A DNA stretch of 64,000 nucleotides from Enterococcus sp. HY326 (GCF_026157065.1 NZ_JANLGQ010000005.1:186001-250000), one strand, 5' to 3'. Shown: positions 50,614-59,034, counted from the first letter of the stretch. Translations and numbers: made by a program. Notes: generated by a model not told the origin, from the sequence alone.

Positions 50614-50913
50614 ATGGCCAAGTTGAGCATTGATGAATTAGACCTTTCACCAGCGCTTAAAGAAATGGTATTAGAAGCAGCTGCAGAGGAAGGACGGCAA
50701 CAAGCAAGTATCTTTATTGATGAGTACAAGAAGAAGCTAGAAACGCCCGTAGCAATGAATTATACACAAGCTGCGAAGTATTTAGGCACGAGTTACAACA
50801 CATTGACAAAAAAGCTCATTCGCAAAGGATTAATAAAAGTAATCTTAATTGATGGGTACGAACGGATCAGCAAAAAAGAAGCTGATAGATTTTTAAATGC
50901 TAATGCAAAATAA
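50614..50913 (+). CDS. excisionase-like helix-turn-helix protein
   Basis: 99 aa. N-terminal 40 residues are helical and acidic; the rest, NYTQAAKYLGTSYNTLTKKLIRKGLIKVILIDGYERIS, is the winged helix of the MerR/Xis group. Likely partner of Int for excision, or a small DNA-binding regulator. AGGAGGTGAGAGT precedes the ATG; 11 bp behind rha. Confidence 0.8.
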   Translation: MAKLSIDELDLSPALKEMVLEAAAEEGRQQASIFIDEYKKKLETPVAMNYTQAAKYLGTSYNTLTKKLIRKGLIKVILIDGYERISKKEADRFLNANAK

Positions 50914-50923
50914 ATAACCATCG

Positions 50924-50936
50924 AGCGTGGGGCGCT
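50924..50936. repeat. AGCGTGGGGCGCT repeat, copy 2
   Basis: The same 13 bases as copy 1, same orientation, in the 113-bp gap after the excisionase-like gene. Confidence 0.85.
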
Positions 50937-51026
50937 GGAAAACTCCTCAATCATGAGGGCACATAATATCGAGATGTCACAAAGTCAATTGTAAGTCGCA
51001 AACAGATTTAAAGGAGGAATCATCAA

Positions 51027-51254
51027 ATGAAAATCAATGAAGAAAAATATGATCAAGAATGGGTGAACTGGGAAAAAAGTATAGAAACAGCTAAAGCGTA
51101 TCTTGAAGCTGCCAGTGACCTAAGTTCTGCCATAAAAGAAGATGACAAGCTTATTCAACTCAGTAGTGAAAAAATTCAGATTGCAATTGATGAACTGCAA
51201 GCAGCTAAACAGTTAGTCGAGAAGCTAGAGTTTGTGGAATTTATAGAGGAATAA
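51027..51254 (+). CDS. small acidic helical protein, unknown
   Basis: 75 aa, almost wholly helical and acidic (coiled-coil-like EKIQIAIDELQAAKQLVEKLE). AAAGGAGGAATCATCAA precedes the ATG. First of a run of small early genes before the primase. No family recognised. Confidence 0.7.
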   Translation: MKINEEKYDQEWVNWEKSIETAKAYLEAASDLSSAIKEDDKLIQLSSEKIQIAIDELQAAKQLVEKLEFVEFIEE

Positions 51255-51384
51255 CATGAAAGAGAGAAAAGAAAAAAAGCCTTTTGCTGTATATAACTTT
51301 GGCGAGTTCAGCAAATGGCTACACGATAGGGTTTCATACCTATTATTCTTTTCTCTATTATATCAAATTTTAGGAGGAAAGACC

Positions 51385-51555
51385 ATGAAAACAATTAAAA
51401 AAGGTGATTTTTGCCGAGTGATAAAGTCAAAATATTTAAGTACAGGTGCGTTCGTTGAGATTGTAATGGAGATTCAAGAAGGAATTTTCTTATGCCGTAA
51501 CGAACAAGGGAACACGATTGTAGTAGAGAAAAATCTTGAATTGGTAGGTAGTTGA
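51385..51555 (+). CDS. small beta-rich protein, unknown
   Basis: 56 aa from the ATG at 51385, which has TAGGAGGAAAGACC upstream. It reads like a short SH3-like barrel (KKGDFCRVIKSKYLSTG ... IVVEKNLELVG). The frame stays open to an ATG at 51256 with a weaker GAGGAATAAC site, which would give 99 aa, so the start is open to doubt. Confidence 0.6.
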   Translation: MKTIKKGDFCRVIKSKYLSTGAFVEIVMEIQEGIFLCRNEQGNTIVVEKNLELVGS

Positions 51556-51559
51556 ATTG

Positions 51560-51763
51560 ATGAATATTGAACAACTATCCAACAACGAACTTACCGAATT
51601 AATTAGAGAAGTATTAATTTGTGCTATTCAACTAGATGATGATGGGAAGATTCTTCTAGCAAATTCAATTCGGAATAAAGTACAAGAAAATGATACTCCA
51701 GCTGTCAAAGGATTTTTAAACAGACTAGCGAATATTATCGAGAGTGAGGCGGTGGTTAAATGA
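51560..51763 (+). CDS. small hypothetical protein
   Basis: 67 aa, acidic and helical (NIEQLSNNELTELIREVLI). It follows the previous gene by 4 bp and overlaps the primase start by 4 bp, so it is coupled to both. No family recognised. Confidence 0.65.
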   Translation: MNIEQLSNNELTELIREVLICAIQLDDDGKILLANSIRNKVQENDTPAVKGFLNRLANIIESEAVVK

Positions 51764-52644
51764 TTTATAAAGGAAAAGTTATTCCGTCTATTATGGAAGA
51801 ACCTACTCAAAAAAAGGTGATTGAGTTTTTCAAGGACTATCAACCAATTACAGTACAAGTACCTGATGACCCAGAAGAACAAAAGAAATTAAAAACAATG
51901 GGCGTAGATGGGTTTATTGCTGGTAAGATGTCGGCACGTGTCCGTAAGAATGAAAATTTAGTTTATAGGGATTGTTTAATATTAGATTTAGATGATGTGG
52001 TTGTATCAGAAGAAACTTTAATTCAAACGATCCATAAATTATTAAGTGATGTCTCTTATGTCCTTTATCCGACTATCAGCCACGTTTTGAAAGGTGTCCG
52101 CTATCGGTTAGTTATTCCGCTAGATGGTGCGGTAAAGGAAGCAGATTATAAGCTGTTAGTTCGTTTCTTCTCTGAAAAGCTGCTTAAAAACGTGTTAAAG
52201 AATGTGGACTTATCCAATGGCACTTGGTCACAGATTCAATTGCTACCAGTATTTACTCAACACGTCCACAAGGGGCAAGTTATTATCCAAGAAGTAGAAA
52301 CACCTTTCCCATTAAGTCAGACGTTAGAAACCGCTAGGAATTGGGTTGCACCGCAAACTAAGGGGAAACCAGTTAAGAATCTGAACCAGTTTAAAAAAGG
52401 TGGGTCACGTTACCGCAATGCCACCACGGAACTGTTTGAAAGTCTAGTGTCTGGTGGTGAAGTGGGAAACCGCAACAATCGGATAGCAGCCATTACGGGC
52501 GGGCTATTAGCAAGGGCGGTAAATGTTACGGCTATCTTTGAATTGGTGAAGGTAGCCAATCAATATTTTGACGAACCACTACCAGAAGAAGAAGTGGAAG
52601 AAACCTTCTTTTCAATTTCCAGGAAGGAGCTTGGTGCTGATTGA
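51760..52644 (+). CDS. island primase (replication protein)
   Basis: 294 aa. The N-terminal part has LVYRDCLILDLDDVVV, resembling the DxD metal-binding strand of archaeo-eukaryotic primases, and VRYRLVIPLDGAV further on. The C-terminal part (RNNRIAAITGGLLARAVNV ... EEEVEETFFSI) fits the primase C-terminal helical domain seen in satellite and plasmid primases. It starts replication of the excised island together with the next gene, which overlaps it by 4 bp. Confidence 0.85.
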   Translation: MIYKGKVIPSIMEEPTQKKVIEFFKDYQPITVQVPDDPEEQKKLKTMGVDGFIAGKMSARVRKNENLVYRDCLILDLDDVVVSEETLIQTIHKLLSDVSYVLYPTISHVLKGVRYRLVIPLDGAVKEADYKLLVRFFSEKLLKNVLKNVDLSNGTWSQIQLLPVFTQHVHKGQVIIQEVETPFPLSQTLETARNWVAPQTKGKPVKNLNQFKKGGSRYRNATTELFESLVSGGEVGNRNNRIAAITGGLLARAVNVTAIFELVKVANQYFDEPLPEEEVEETFFSISRKELGAD

Positions 52645-54041
52645 GTGAAATAGTAGATTTAATGGAACTTCAAAAGAAGCGCCAAGAAGAAAAAAGCAAT
52701 CTGCCAAAATGGATTTACTATGACGAGAACGGCACTATGAAAGTCAACGCTCAATTATTAGGCTATGAAGTCATAGACGAAGTTCCTATGATTAGAGCCA
52801 ATGAATTATCTTATGGCGCAAGATTCGATAAAAAAATCGGGTCTTGGCGCTTAGATAGTTTGAGTGATTTTTTAGATGGCTATATCACAAAAAAACTAGA
52901 ATCCGTTGGCAAGTGGAGCCAGCAGAAATTAAGCGAGACGAAGAAATTTATCTTCATTAAAATATTTGATTCCAGTTTAAAAGAAAATCCGTTCAATCGT
53001 AGTAAGCCATACTTGGCAAATTTTAAAAATGGCACGTATAACATCAAGACAGGCGTTTTAAAGCCCCATGATACAAAGGACTATATTTTGCAAAGTCACA
53101 ACTATTCTATTGATCTAGCCACCAAGCAAACGCCCATCAAGACAATTGAATGGTTGAGAGCCTTAACTGGTGATAGTGACAGCGCTAAGTATTTAATGGA
53201 AATAATCGGCTACTGCTTTTATCGGAGCTATGCCCCTTTTCAGACCATCACCATTTTACAAGGGTCAGGGGAAAACGGGAAATCTACTTTCTTAGAAATT
53301 CTAACGAAACTACTAGGGGCGGATAATGTTAGCAACATGACCTTACAAGACTTAGGAAATAAGCAGAACAGGTTTGCCAGTGCGAATTTATTTCAGAAAG
53401 AAGCCAATCTCTTTGCGGACGTTGATTCAGAGTTTCTCAAGTCAACAGGGTTACTCAAAGCCCTTACTGGTGGAGATCGTTTATCTGCTGAGTTTAAAGG
53501 GAAAGACCATTTTATGTTCGTGAACTTTGCGAAGCTGATATTTTCAGCCAATGAGTTACCAGCGTTTAATGACTTCACACACGGCTTTGAAAGACGGTTG
53601 TACGTTGTTCCTTTTGATTGTGTGATAGATGACGACTTCAAAGTAAAACATGATTTAAAGGCGATTGAAAAAGAGATTCCACTATTCGCCACCTATTGCA
53701 TAAGTATGTTTAAAGAGGCGTTAGACCGTAAAGAGCTGACCGTTTCTGACAAGATGAAACAAGCAAAAGAAAAATGGCTGAAAGATTCTAATCACGTCTT
53801 ACGGTTTATTGAAGAAATGTGTGAAGTAGATATGGAATCTAAAGAAGGTGATTCGTCCAAGATGATTTATGAAGAATATAGAAATTTTTGTTATAGAGAA
53901 AATCTAAAAGAATTATCGCAACCAAGATTTACTAAGCAATTAGAGAAGATGGGAATATACAAAAATAATGCTCGCCAAAATGGAACTAGAGTATGGAGAT
54001 ATATTCATTTAAAAATTAAAAATCTTTACGAGAATGAATAA
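52641..54041 (+). CDS. D5/P4-type replicative helicase (Rep)
   Basis: 466 aa, TTG start overlapping the primase stop. D5-N region (FIFIKIFDSSLKENPFNRS, LANFKNGTYNIKTGVLK), then SF3 helicase core with Walker A ILQGSGENGKSTFLE, Walker B ANLFADVDSEF, LTGGDRLSAEFKGKDH and arginine finger FERRLYVVPFD. The C-terminal winged helix (about 390-460) probably reads the origin iterons that begin right after the gene. In satellites such Rep proteins are origin-specific. Confidence 0.93.
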   Translation: MSEIVDLMELQKKRQEEKSNLPKWIYYDENGTMKVNAQLLGYEVIDEVPMIRANELSYGARFDKKIGSWRLDSLSDFLDGYITKKLESVGKWSQQKLSETKKFIFIKIFDSSLKENPFNRSKPYLANFKNGTYNIKTGVLKPHDTKDYILQSHNYSIDLATKQTPIKTIEWLRALTGDSDSAKYLMEIIGYCFYRSYAPFQTITILQGSGENGKSTFLEILTKLLGADNVSNMTLQDLGNKQNRFASANLFQKEANLFADVDSEFLKSTGLLKALTGGDRLSAEFKGKDHFMFVNFAKLIFSANELPAFNDFTHGFERRLYVVPFDCVIDDDFKVKHDLKAIEKEIPLFATYCISMFKEALDRKELTVSDKMKQAKEKWLKDSNHVLRFIEEMCEVDMESKEGDSSKMIYEEYRNFCYRENLKELSQPRFTKQLEKMGIYKNNARQNGTRVWRYIHLKIKNLYENE

Positions 54042-54045
54042 AAAA

Positions 54046-54332
54046 TGTGTACCCTATCAACAATTAATAAAATGCTGTACCGCTTGTACCGGTCTCGAGG
54101 AAGCTTGATATTACAACATCTCTAGTAATGAGAAAGCTGAAAATCGTTGTACCAAACCCATACCAGTAGTTGTACCACCTAGAAATGGTACGGGTTGTGG
54201 TACAGGTATGGTACGAGTAAATCCATCTTAATTATGAATCGAAATGCTTTTATATCAACGTTTAATAAAGGTGGTACGACTGGTACAACAATAGACAACT
54301 TTTCACAGGGGTACACACATTTTAAGGAAGGC
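54046..54332. repeat. origin-like module A, TGTACC / GGTACA iterons
   Basis: TGTACC or ATACC units at 54076-54092 and 54148-54180 and inverted GGTAC units at 54186-54215 and 54271-54287. The scaffold TATATCAACGTTTA (54251-54264) is inverted relative to the other modules. It ends in AGGGGTACACACATTTT. Confidence 0.7.
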
Positions 54333-54420
54333 TTTTTTCAAAAAGAATCCACGTATAAATGGACAGCGAATGAAACGGTATATTCATTTGTTTTTGAAGC
54401 CAAAAGATTTACTAATTGAC

Positions 54421-54617
54421 TAGTATACCCCACTTTAAAATAAAAAATGGCGAACCACCCGAACCATAGGCAATTAACGTTGATATAACAATGTTTCAAA
54501 CTCGAACCATACCCGAACCACCCGAACCGATAATAAAAAATACTAGTGAATGGTTCGGGTATTTCATACTTAGTGGGGTACACATATTTTTATGCAGTTG
54601 ATTTTACCGTGTTGGAC
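54421..54617. repeat. origin-like module B, CGAACC iterons
   Basis: CGAACCACC / CGAACCAT units at 54451-54466 and 54503-54530, inverted ATGGTTCGGGT at 54550-54560, scaffold TTAACGTTGATATAACAATG at 54473, and end GTGGGGTACACATATTTTT. Confidence 0.75.
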
Positions 54618-54738
54618 AAAAAAGTCCATGACGTGTTTCCCCAGCATTATATATAAATAAAACTCGGTGGGTTTGAGCCACCTTGAAATTCAAGATTATT
54701 CTGTGTGATTTAACAAAAAAAATATCTTTAAACAAGGT

Positions 54739-54800
54739 AGCTATTTGATACTCTGTAAGTCATAGCAATATGTAGCCCGATATTATCGGTGTACTTCAGT
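54739..54800. repeat. 60-bp direct repeat, copy 1
   Basis: AGCTATTTGATACTCTGTAA and the bases after it, through GTAGCCCGATattATCGG, recur at 58650-58711 with a few changes. Confidence 0.75.
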
Positions 54801-54822
54801 CCCCGCGAGGACAACAGAATAA

Positions 54823-55131
54823 GTATACCCTGTCCAGAAAGTAAAAATACTGGCGACATTAGCGACACTAGCTAAAAACACTGGTACAGAGGGCTTTATA
54901 AGGATTGATATCCAGCTAGTCGCAAAAAACACTGGCGACACTACCGGCGACAAAAAGTAAACCCTCTTTTCTGTCGCTAGTAGTGTCGCCGGTTGAAAAG
55001 TAAGAATGGATTTTTTTAACAGTTTTAAACGTTGATATAACAGCGTTTTGAAAGATGTCGCCAGTGTCGCTAGTAAATTTAACTTTTCACAGGGGTACAC
55101 ATATTTTATGCAGTGAATTTAGCCGTGTTGG
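54823..55131. repeat. origin-like module C, GGCGACACT iterons
   Basis: TGGCGACATTAGCGACACTA (54851-54870) and CTGGCGACACTACCGGCGAC (54932-54951), inverted copies at 54972-54991 and 55055-55073, scaffold AAACGTTGATATAACAGCGT at 55028, and end CAGGGGTACACATATTTT. Confidence 0.75.
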
Positions 55132-55144
55132 GATATTGAAGAAT

Positions 55145-55237
55145 CTATCGAGTAGGTCCGAGGAACCACTCGGTAATACTCGATAGCCCCTGCAGGTGCC
55201 AACGAGAATACACCTTTGACCCTGCAGGGTCAAAGGT
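55145..55237. repeat. two strong palindromes after the origin modules
   Basis: CTATCGAGTA / TACTCGATAG (55145-55186) with an inner CCGAG / CTCGG, and a perfect 26-bp palindrome from ACCTTTGACCCTG to CAGGGTCAAAGGT (55212-55237). Neither has a T-run. They could be protein sites, a single-strand origin or a processing site. Confidence 0.7.
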
Positions 55238-55485
55238 CAATACATTATCAGCGTTTTAATGATTTTTGAAAAAACGGCTCAAAGCCTTGTGCGGCATAGG
55301 ATAGAACGAATAAGAAGGAGTATTGATAATGTAGTATATTCAATACTAAAAATTGGAGAGAAGAACAAGCTGAAAAATAAAATTTTATATTTTGATGGAA
55401 AGAGTCAAGAAGCTAACAGAATACGAGGAGAACCTATTCTGTGAACAATATCAATATTAATCTTAAAAAACAAAGGAGAATCATC

Positions 55486-56055
55486 ATGAAAACATTAAAT
55501 CAAATTGAAGAATTATTGAACGACAAGCTAGACGAGAACAAGCAAATCATAGACGCAAAAAAAAATAATATCATGCGGACGGAGCAATGTATAAAAGCTA
55601 TCAATGATGATTTAGTTAAAGCTCAAGAAAATGAGGATTTTAAAGCGTATGATGAAGCGAAAAAAGCGCTATGGACTGAGGAAAATACAAAAGATTTACA
55701 GATTAAACAATTAGAGAAGATGCAGCAAACAAAAATAATCTCACCAGAAGAAGCTAAAGAACTGCACAAAGAAGTATTAACACTTGCGAATGCTGCTAGA
55801 AAAATGCAATTCAGACGAGCGTCTGAACTTTTACAAGAGCTAAAAGAGATTTCTGATCAATCGCTTGAATTAAAAGAGTTGACAAATGAACTATTGAAAT
55901 TAATCAAGTATGACTTGCGAAGTGATTTTGCCCCTGTATATAGTATCTCAGACGAGTACAAGCCGGATATGGTTTACGGACTGTATGGACAAATTAAAGA
56001 TACCCCAATGTTTGAACCGACAATGAAGGAAGGCTTAGACGATGATAGAACATAA
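55486..56055 (+). CDS. coiled-coil protein, unknown function
   Basis: 189 aa from the ATG at 55486 with AAAGGAGAATCATC; a start 15 codons earlier has no site. Almost all helical and charged (LNQIEELLNDKLDENKQII ... LEKMQQTKIISPEEAKEL), with a compact C-terminal part SISDEYKPDMVYGLYG. No family recognised; scaffold-like layout only. First gene behind the origin. Confidence 0.7.
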   Translation: MKTLNQIEELLNDKLDENKQIIDAKKNNIMRTEQCIKAINDDLVKAQENEDFKAYDEAKKALWTEENTKDLQIKQLEKMQQTKIISPEEAKELHKEVLTLANAARKMQFRRASELLQELKEISDQSLELKELTNELLKLIKYDLRSDFAPVYSISDEYKPDMVYGLYGQIKDTPMFEPTMKEGLDDDRT

Positions 56056-56113
56056 ACAAGGCAATCCGTATAGTTGGTATGACAACATGGTAAGTGGAGC
56101 AGAGTACGAATAG
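56042..56113 (+). CDS. possible 23-residue peptide
   Basis: ATG at 56042 overlaps the end of the gene before; it encodes MIEHKQGNPYSWYDNMVSGA plus EYE. Aromatic and oddly protein-like for its length, but without a clear ribosome site. Could be chance. Confidence 0.3.
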   Translation: MIEHKQGNPYSWYDNMVSGAEYE

Positions 56114-56139
56114 CAAGAGAAGACAAAGGAGAATAGATT

Positions 56140-56484
56140 ATGAAAGAACGAAAATATATCGATATTGAAGGCATGAAAAAACGTGCTGACGCTGAGCTTC
56201 AAGCGAGGGTGGAGGAGTCTAAGAATAGAATGCGTAAGCAACAAGAAGCTTATATAAAGAAGAGAGAAGAAGACCAGTCACTCTTCAATAAAACATTGGA
56301 GTCAATGCACACTAAGAATGAGAAGAAACGAGAGATTGAGGCGGAGAAAGAAAAAGCCAAAGCCAAAGCAATTGCTGAGGTTGAAGCAAAGTATGAAAGT
56401 AAAGGTGTTAAGTCAACAAAGCAAATGGAATTAGAAAATTCTTATAGAAACTTGTTAGGTGGTCTAAAAGGATTGGACGATTAA
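56140..56484 (+). CDS. highly charged coiled-coil protein, unknown
   Basis: 114 aa, one long Lys/Glu-rich helix (residues 10-95) and a short tail YRNLLGGLKGLDD. AAAGGAGAATAGATT precedes the ATG. No family recognised. A GGGGGGTACCTCCCCC hairpin follows at 56522-56537. Confidence 0.7.
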   Translation: MKERKYIDIEGMKKRADAELQARVEESKNRMRKQQEAYIKKREEDQSLFNKTLESMHTKNEKKREIEAEKEKAKAKAIAEVEAKYESKGVKSTKQMELENSYRNLLGGLKGLDD

Positions 56485-56620
56485 ATAAATCATCAACAGT
56501 AATGAGAGAAGCTATGGAAAGGGGGGGTACCTCCCCCTCTACGCCTGTGCCCGTACTTCACGCCGTCACTGTACATTTTTTCTCGCGTCCTATGTCAATA
56601 CAAAGAAAGAAGGCATAAAT

Positions 56621-56971
56621 TTGGCATTTAAAACATGCGCAGTATGTAGTAATACATTCTCCAACAGCCGAAGTAATGCCGTATATTGTAGCTCTGTATG
56701 TAGACAAAAAGCACGCAATAAAAGGCGTTCCCATAAAGGCAACGAAAAAACTAAACGGCCTTCCAAAATAGTTGATAACCCTAAAAATAATATTCTTCCA
56801 TATAGTAGTATGACACCTTTAGAGTATTGGCGGAAATATAAAGAAGAACTTTTAGAATCTGAAAGAGAATTCAATTTCAAAGGATTTCATCTTGTGGGTG
56901 GTATAGATATTCATGAAGAGAATTTTGAATCTCTAGTGGTCGAGCAATTAGAAAACAAAAAAAGAAAGTAG
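56621..56971 (+). CDS. zinc-finger protein, unknown function
   Basis: 116 aa, TTG start behind AAAGAAGGCATAAAT. The N-terminus holds a CxxC (CAVC) and CxxxC (CSSVC) pair 13 residues apart, a four-cysteine zinc finger like those of many phage and plasmid proteins, then a basic stretch [18 protein letters not shown] and a helical tail. Probably nucleic-acid binding. It precedes the cold-shock gene by 10 bp. Confidence 0.7.
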   Translation: MAFKTCAVCSNTFSNSRSNAVYCSSVCRQKARNKRRSHKGNEKTKRPSKIVDNPKNNILPYSSMTPLEYWRKYKEELLESEREFNFKGFHLVGGIDIHEENFESLVVEQLENKKRK

Positions 56972-56981
56972 GAAGTTGATT

Positions 56982-57182
56982 ATGCAAAGAGGAACAGTAA
57001 AGTGGTTTAATTCTGAAAAAGGTTACGGCTTTATCAGTGGAGAAAATGGCGAAGACTACTTCGTTCATTATTCAGAAATCGTAGGTGAAGGATATAAAAA
57101 TTTAGAAGAAGGGCAAAAAGTGGAATATGTCCTTGGTGAAAACCAAAAAGGAGCTGTAGCAACTAACGTTGTGATTTTATGA
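56982..57182 (+). CDS. csp: cold-shock domain protein
   Basis: 66 aa from the ATG at 56982. RNP1 KGYGFISGE and RNP2 DYFVHYSEI are present; [14 protein letters not shown] is the family start. It binds single-stranded RNA or DNA and may act as an RNA chaperone. Carried as island cargo; the host will have its own copies. The promoter of the next unit starts 39 bp after its stop. Confidence 0.95.
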   Translation: MQRGTVKWFNSEKGYGFISGENGEDYFVHYSEIVGEGYKNLEEGQKVEYVLGENQKGAVATNVVIL

Positions 57183-57217
57183 CAATTAAATTGGACTACT
57201 AAAATACCAGCCAATTA

Positions 57218-57226
57218 TGGTATAAT
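57218..57226 (+). promoter_or_regulatory. extended -10 promoter before the candidate structured RNA
   Basis: TGGTATAAT (hexamer 57221-57226). The same TTTGGTATAAT form recurs at 57390-57398 and 59061-59069. Confidence 0.6.
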
Positions 57227-57229
57227 TAA

Positions 57230-57430
57230 ACTACAAATAAACGTTTATGGGCTTGACTGGAGTAGCTGCCATAAAAGCCAAGACATAGCTTTGTCGAGCT
57301 TCTTATCGGACTGAAAATTGTAGGCGAGGTTGCAAACTTGCTGGACTAGGAATGATGAGAAGTTGCAAGTCCATTTTAGAAAAAAATTTTGGTATAATTA
57401 GATGGCCATCTCTTTTGAGGTGGCTTTTTT
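57230..57430 (+). ncRNA. candidate structured RNA, about 200 nt
   Basis: A 299-bp gene-free gap holds a promoter (57218) and a terminator (57405-57430) 180 bp apart. Between them GCAAACTT (57332) can pair with AAGTTGC (57360) and TGGACT (57342) with AGTCCA (57368), a crossing order that fits an H-type pseudoknot. Diverged copies of the 3' half recur at 58585-58637. No known RNA class was recognised. Confidence 0.45.
57405..57430 (+). terminator. repeated terminator unit, copy 1
   Basis: GCCATCTC TTTT GAGGTGGC then T6, followed at once by a -10 TGGTATACT for the SemiSWEET gene. Near-identical copies end at 58637 and 59061. Confidence 0.85.
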
Positions 57431-57481
57431 GGTATACTATTTTTAGATGATATTTAAATAAAAGTATAAGAAGGAATATAA

Positions 57482-57742
57482 ATGGATAATAATAAATTTA
57501 TAAAGTATTTGAGTTGGATAGCTACAGCGATGTCTATCATGATGTATGTTTCCTATATCCCGCAGATTATGGATAATCTTTCTGGATCTAAAGGAAATCC
57601 AATTCAACCATTGGTAGCCGCAATAAATTGTAGCCTATGGGTAGTATATGGACTATGCAAGAAACCTAGAGACATCCCACTAGCAACAGCTAATTTCCCT
57701 GGGATTATCTTTGGAATCGTAACATTCTTAACAGCAATATAA
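57482..57742 (+). CDS. SemiSWEET sugar transporter
   Basis: 86 aa, three hydrophobic helices, with the PQ motif in YVSYIPQIMDNL and an NCSLWVVYGL helix. SemiSWEETs work as dimers that let sugars through the membrane. GAAGGAATATAA precedes the ATG. Followed by the CmpB-like gene after 24 bp. Its presence on a small satellite is unusual. Confidence 0.9.
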   Translation: MDNNKFIKYLSWIATAMSIMMYVSYIPQIMDNLSGSKGNPIQPLVAAINCSLWVVYGLCKKPRDIPLATANFPGIIFGIVTFLTAI

Positions 57743-57766
57743 ATTAATAATAAGTGAGGAAAAACC

Positions 57767-58498
57767 TTGAGTATAGAAACGATTTTTATGACATTTATTG
57801 TCTACGCTTTTGTAGGGTGGATTTGGGAAAGTATTTTTTGTTCAATTAAGGACCGACATTTTGTCTATCGAGGGTTCTTACTTGGGCCGTACTGTCCTGT
57901 ATATGGCTTTGGTGTAACTGCAGTATTGTTGTTAGTACCGGAGAACGCAGGAACTTTGCTGAACTTGTATTTTAACGTTGTTGTCATTGTGACAATCATT
58001 GAATATATAACTAGCTGGTTACTTGAAAAAGTTTTCAATATGAAACTTTGGGATTACACAAATGTCCCTTTAAATATTGGAGGTAGAGTCGCAGTGTCTG
58101 TCTCTCTTTTCTGGGGAATCGGATGTCTCATTCTGATAAAAATTATCAACCCATTTTTCCAAACGTATATTCAGCTATTCATAAATAATACAAAAGGCAT
58201 TGGACCAATTATTTTGGCAATCTTGTTTTTAGCGGATGTCGTGACAACATTTACATTTACTATGACTACTAAAAAAGAAGTCGAAGCCAATATAGACGAA
58301 TCGGACACAGAGAATGCAGCAATCAAGGAATATAGATTAAAACATTTATTTGAGAATAGAAAATCCTCTAAGGGTAGAACAAGAATCCTTCAAAGATTAT
58401 CTCAAAGACCAAAGAACCTACGACTTCATAACTTGAACAGGATTGTTAAGAATTATCCTAACTTGACTTTTAAAAAAATGAAGAGAAACGAAAAATAA
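57767..58498 (+). CDS. CmpB-like putative ABC transporter permease (ABC_trans_CmpB family)
   Basis: 243 aa, TTG start behind GTGAGGAAAAACC. Five hydrophobic helices with FVGWIWESIFCSIKDRHFVYRGFLLGPYCPVYGFG and WLLEKVFNMKLWDYTNVPLN, the conserved blocks of the family. The name is historical and no ATPase is nearby; function is unknown. The tail is basic and charged (RKSSKGRTRILQRLSQRPKN). Confidence 0.85.
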   Translation: MSIETIFMTFIVYAFVGWIWESIFCSIKDRHFVYRGFLLGPYCPVYGFGVTAVLLLVPENAGTLLNLYFNVVVIVTIIEYITSWLLEKVFNMKLWDYTNVPLNIGGRVAVSVSLFWGIGCLILIKIINPFFQTYIQLFINNTKGIGPIILAILFLADVVTTFTFTMTTKKEVEANIDESDTENAAIKEYRLKHLFENRKSSKGRTRILQRLSQRPKNLRLHNLNRIVKNYPNLTFKKMKRNEK

Positions 58499-58649
58499 AA
58501 ATTAAATTATCTTCAATATATGTAGACTTTTAACCTTATTTTTTTCTAACTGAATCAGTTGTTTTAACAGGGCAAGTTCGATTTAGAAAATAAGTTTGGC
58601 ATACTGGATTATCTATCTCTGTGAGGTGGTTTTTTTATAAACGAAAGAG

Positions 58650-58711
58650 CTATTTGATACTCTGTAAGTTAAAGTAGTAGGTAGCCCGATACAATCGGCA
58701 TACCCTGTACT
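58650..58711. repeat. 60-bp direct repeat, copy 2
   Basis: Matches 54739-54800 in AGCTATTTGATACTCTGTAA, GTAGCCCGATA and ATCGG; here it runs straight into CATACCCTGTAC. Confidence 0.75.
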
Positions 58712-59034
58712 TTTTGGTACACCTTATTAAAACGAATGGGGCTGAGCTATTTAAAAAGTGAGGTCAATTTGATTGACCTTGAATCATTGCAACAAAACAG
58801 ATCACTTTGAGTGATGTGTTTGACGATTGATAATTTGTTGCGTAACAGCGTCGAAAATATCGACAACGTTGTTATGTTCATTAATAGCAGCTTAAATTAG
58901 CCGCAGTCAACTTTGCTAGGGCTTAAGAATAGGTAAGAGTAAATTTGCGCTGACGACACCGAAAATAACGGCGTTGTTCAACAATAGTGGCGAAATACGT
59001 TAGTTGCAAGGGGAACCTTGGCTATTTTTTGTTT

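Larger units (their letters stand above)
54042..55485. other. island origin region with three iteron modules
   Basis: 1.44 kb without a convincing gene directly behind the helicase. It holds three modules (54046-54332, 54421-54617, 54823-55131) that share a frame, GTATACCC-type start, AACGTTGATATAAC centre and GGGGTACACAyATTTT end, but have different iterons. Two hairpins follow at 55145-55237. This is where a satellite origin is expected. Confidence 0.75.

Noticed and set aside
54195-54419. 74-codon frame in the origin array
   Set aside because: Runs through iterons and scaffold, no ribosome site; chance frame.
54046-55131. Repeat arrays that at first sight could be a CRISPR
   Set aside because: Repeats are 6-10 bp, in both orientations, unevenly spaced, with no cas genes near; iterons of a replication origin explain them better.
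55259-55444. 61-codon reading frame on the plus strand
   Set aside because: No ribosome site, basic random-looking sequence, overlaps the leader of the gene that starts at 55486.
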